From Erinaceus europaeus (Eukaryota > Chordata > Mammalia > Eulipotyphla > Erinaceidae), in NCBI RefSeq assembly GCF_950295315.1, contig NC_080164.1:114834890-114898889 (forward strand): a DNA stretch of 64,000 bases, in the 5' to 3' direction. A program made the translations under genes and the position numbers. The notes beneath the pieces were generated by a model. It was not told where the DNA came from and ran no database searches. It worked only from the letters and a program-made list of their open reading frames with translations. Positions within the stretch are counted from its first letter, which is position 1. Each line of letters starts with the position of its first letter. Positions 63,535 through 64,000 of this stretch are shown piece by piece.

Positions 63535-63828
63535 GTGGTATCAGGCAGTGGCACACCTAGTTGAGCACATATATTTCCATGTCCAAGAACCCAGGTTCAA
63601 GCCCCTACTTCCCATCTCGGGGTGGGGGGGGGTGTGAAGCTTCACAAGTGGTAAAGCAAATTTGCAGATGTCCATCTTTCTCCCTTTTTATCTCCCTTCC
63701 CATCTTAATTTCTCTCTGTGCTATCAAACAAAAAATAAAATAAAAATTTTTTAAGGGGGGGAATCACTAGGAACAGTGGGTTTGTAGTATCAGCAAAGCC
63801 CCAGCAATGACTTCGGTGACAATTTTTT
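63535..63828 (+). mobile_element. SINE-A/A2 intermediate copy
   Basis: CAGGCAGTGGCACACCTAGT, CAGGTTCAAGCCCCTACTTC, a G run, CTTCACAAGTGGTAAAGCAA, a CT block, TATCAAACAAAAAATAAAAT, then the A-type 3' block AGTGGGTTTGTAGTATCAGC and CCCCAGCAATGAC. Confidence 0.85.
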
Positions 63829-63879
63829 AAAAAGTTGATCATAGCAATTAAAGTGCATGTGTATTAAAACCCAGAAAAC

Positions 63880-63961
63880 AAAAGACGATGAGGAAGAAGA
63901 GGAGGAAGAGGAGAAAGAGGAGGAGGAGGAAGAGGGGGAGGAGATAGAGGAGAAGAAGAAT
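63880..63961 (+). repeat. (GAG)n/(GAA)n trinucleotide tract
   Basis: About 80 bp of GAG, GAA and AGG triplets at the window end. Confidence 0.95.
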
Positions 63962-64000
63962 TAACATAGAATATTTCAACATTTCTATTTACCTTTCAGT

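Overview
The window looks like intergenic or intronic DNA of a placental mammal, most probably a hedgehog (Erinaceus or a close relative). I infer this from dozens of copies of a tRNA-derived SINE with a head like TAGCGCAGCGGGTTAAGCGC, a B box like GGTTCGAGCCC, a CT-rich body and an AATAAATAAATA tail, which I recognise as the Erinaceus type. No intact host gene, tRNA gene or CRISPR array is visible. Nearly all long open frames are shadows of LINE-1, SINE or microsatellite sequence. One 91-bp minus-strand stretch (61578-61668) has exon-like splice signals.

Family labels used here are mine. SINE-A: the full Erinaceus-type SINE, about 260-310 bp. SINE-A2: a shorter, older relative (head ...GGTTGAGCACACATGTTAC..., tail ...CAATAAATAAAGATAA). 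SINE-B: about 110-140 bp, contains TATGCAAAGAGACTCTCATG and usually ends in a long A tract. SINE-C: head GACGCAGTGGTAAAGC, tail AAATAAATAA. SINE-D and SINE-E: older, diverged tRNA-like SINEs. Two LINE-1 lineages are present. L1A has a 3' end reading AAACATTAATTCCCCAATAAAG. L1B has a different 3'UTR that occurs in a short and a long form.

Layout: 0-16 kb is unique AT-rich DNA with SINEs, an L1A with an L1B nested in it (2.4-4.0 kb), a MIR (4.8 kb) and several SINEs with clear target-site duplications (TSDs). 16.286-20.839 kb is an L1B with both ends present and a perfect 15-bp TSD, but about 3 kb is missing inside. 21-27 kb holds SINEs, microsatellites and, at 26.6-27.0 kb, an array of CCAAT boxes. 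27.1-28.1 kb is a decayed mariner transposase gene on the minus strand. 28.3-29.6 kb is an old L2 split by three SINEs. 30.2-36.8 kb is a near full-length but broken L1A with a SINE-A inside ORF2. 37-45 kb is a dense nest of SINEs and L1 3' ends that includes a 46-bp 5S rRNA fragment with a 15-bp TSD. 45.854-46.206 kb is a solo LTR with a 6-bp TSD. 47.794-47.865 kb is a 72-bp palindromic MITE whose ends match the mariner at 27 kb. 48-64 kb is again SINE-rich, with a twin-primed L1A (57.1-58.3 kb) and long microsatellites.

How the parts interact: most young insertions carry 8-20 bp direct repeats and A-rich tails, consistent with mobilisation of the SINEs (and of the 5S fragment) by LINE-1 machinery. 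The MITE needs the mariner transposase. No L1 or mariner copy here has an intact reading frame, so nothing in this window looks autonomous now.
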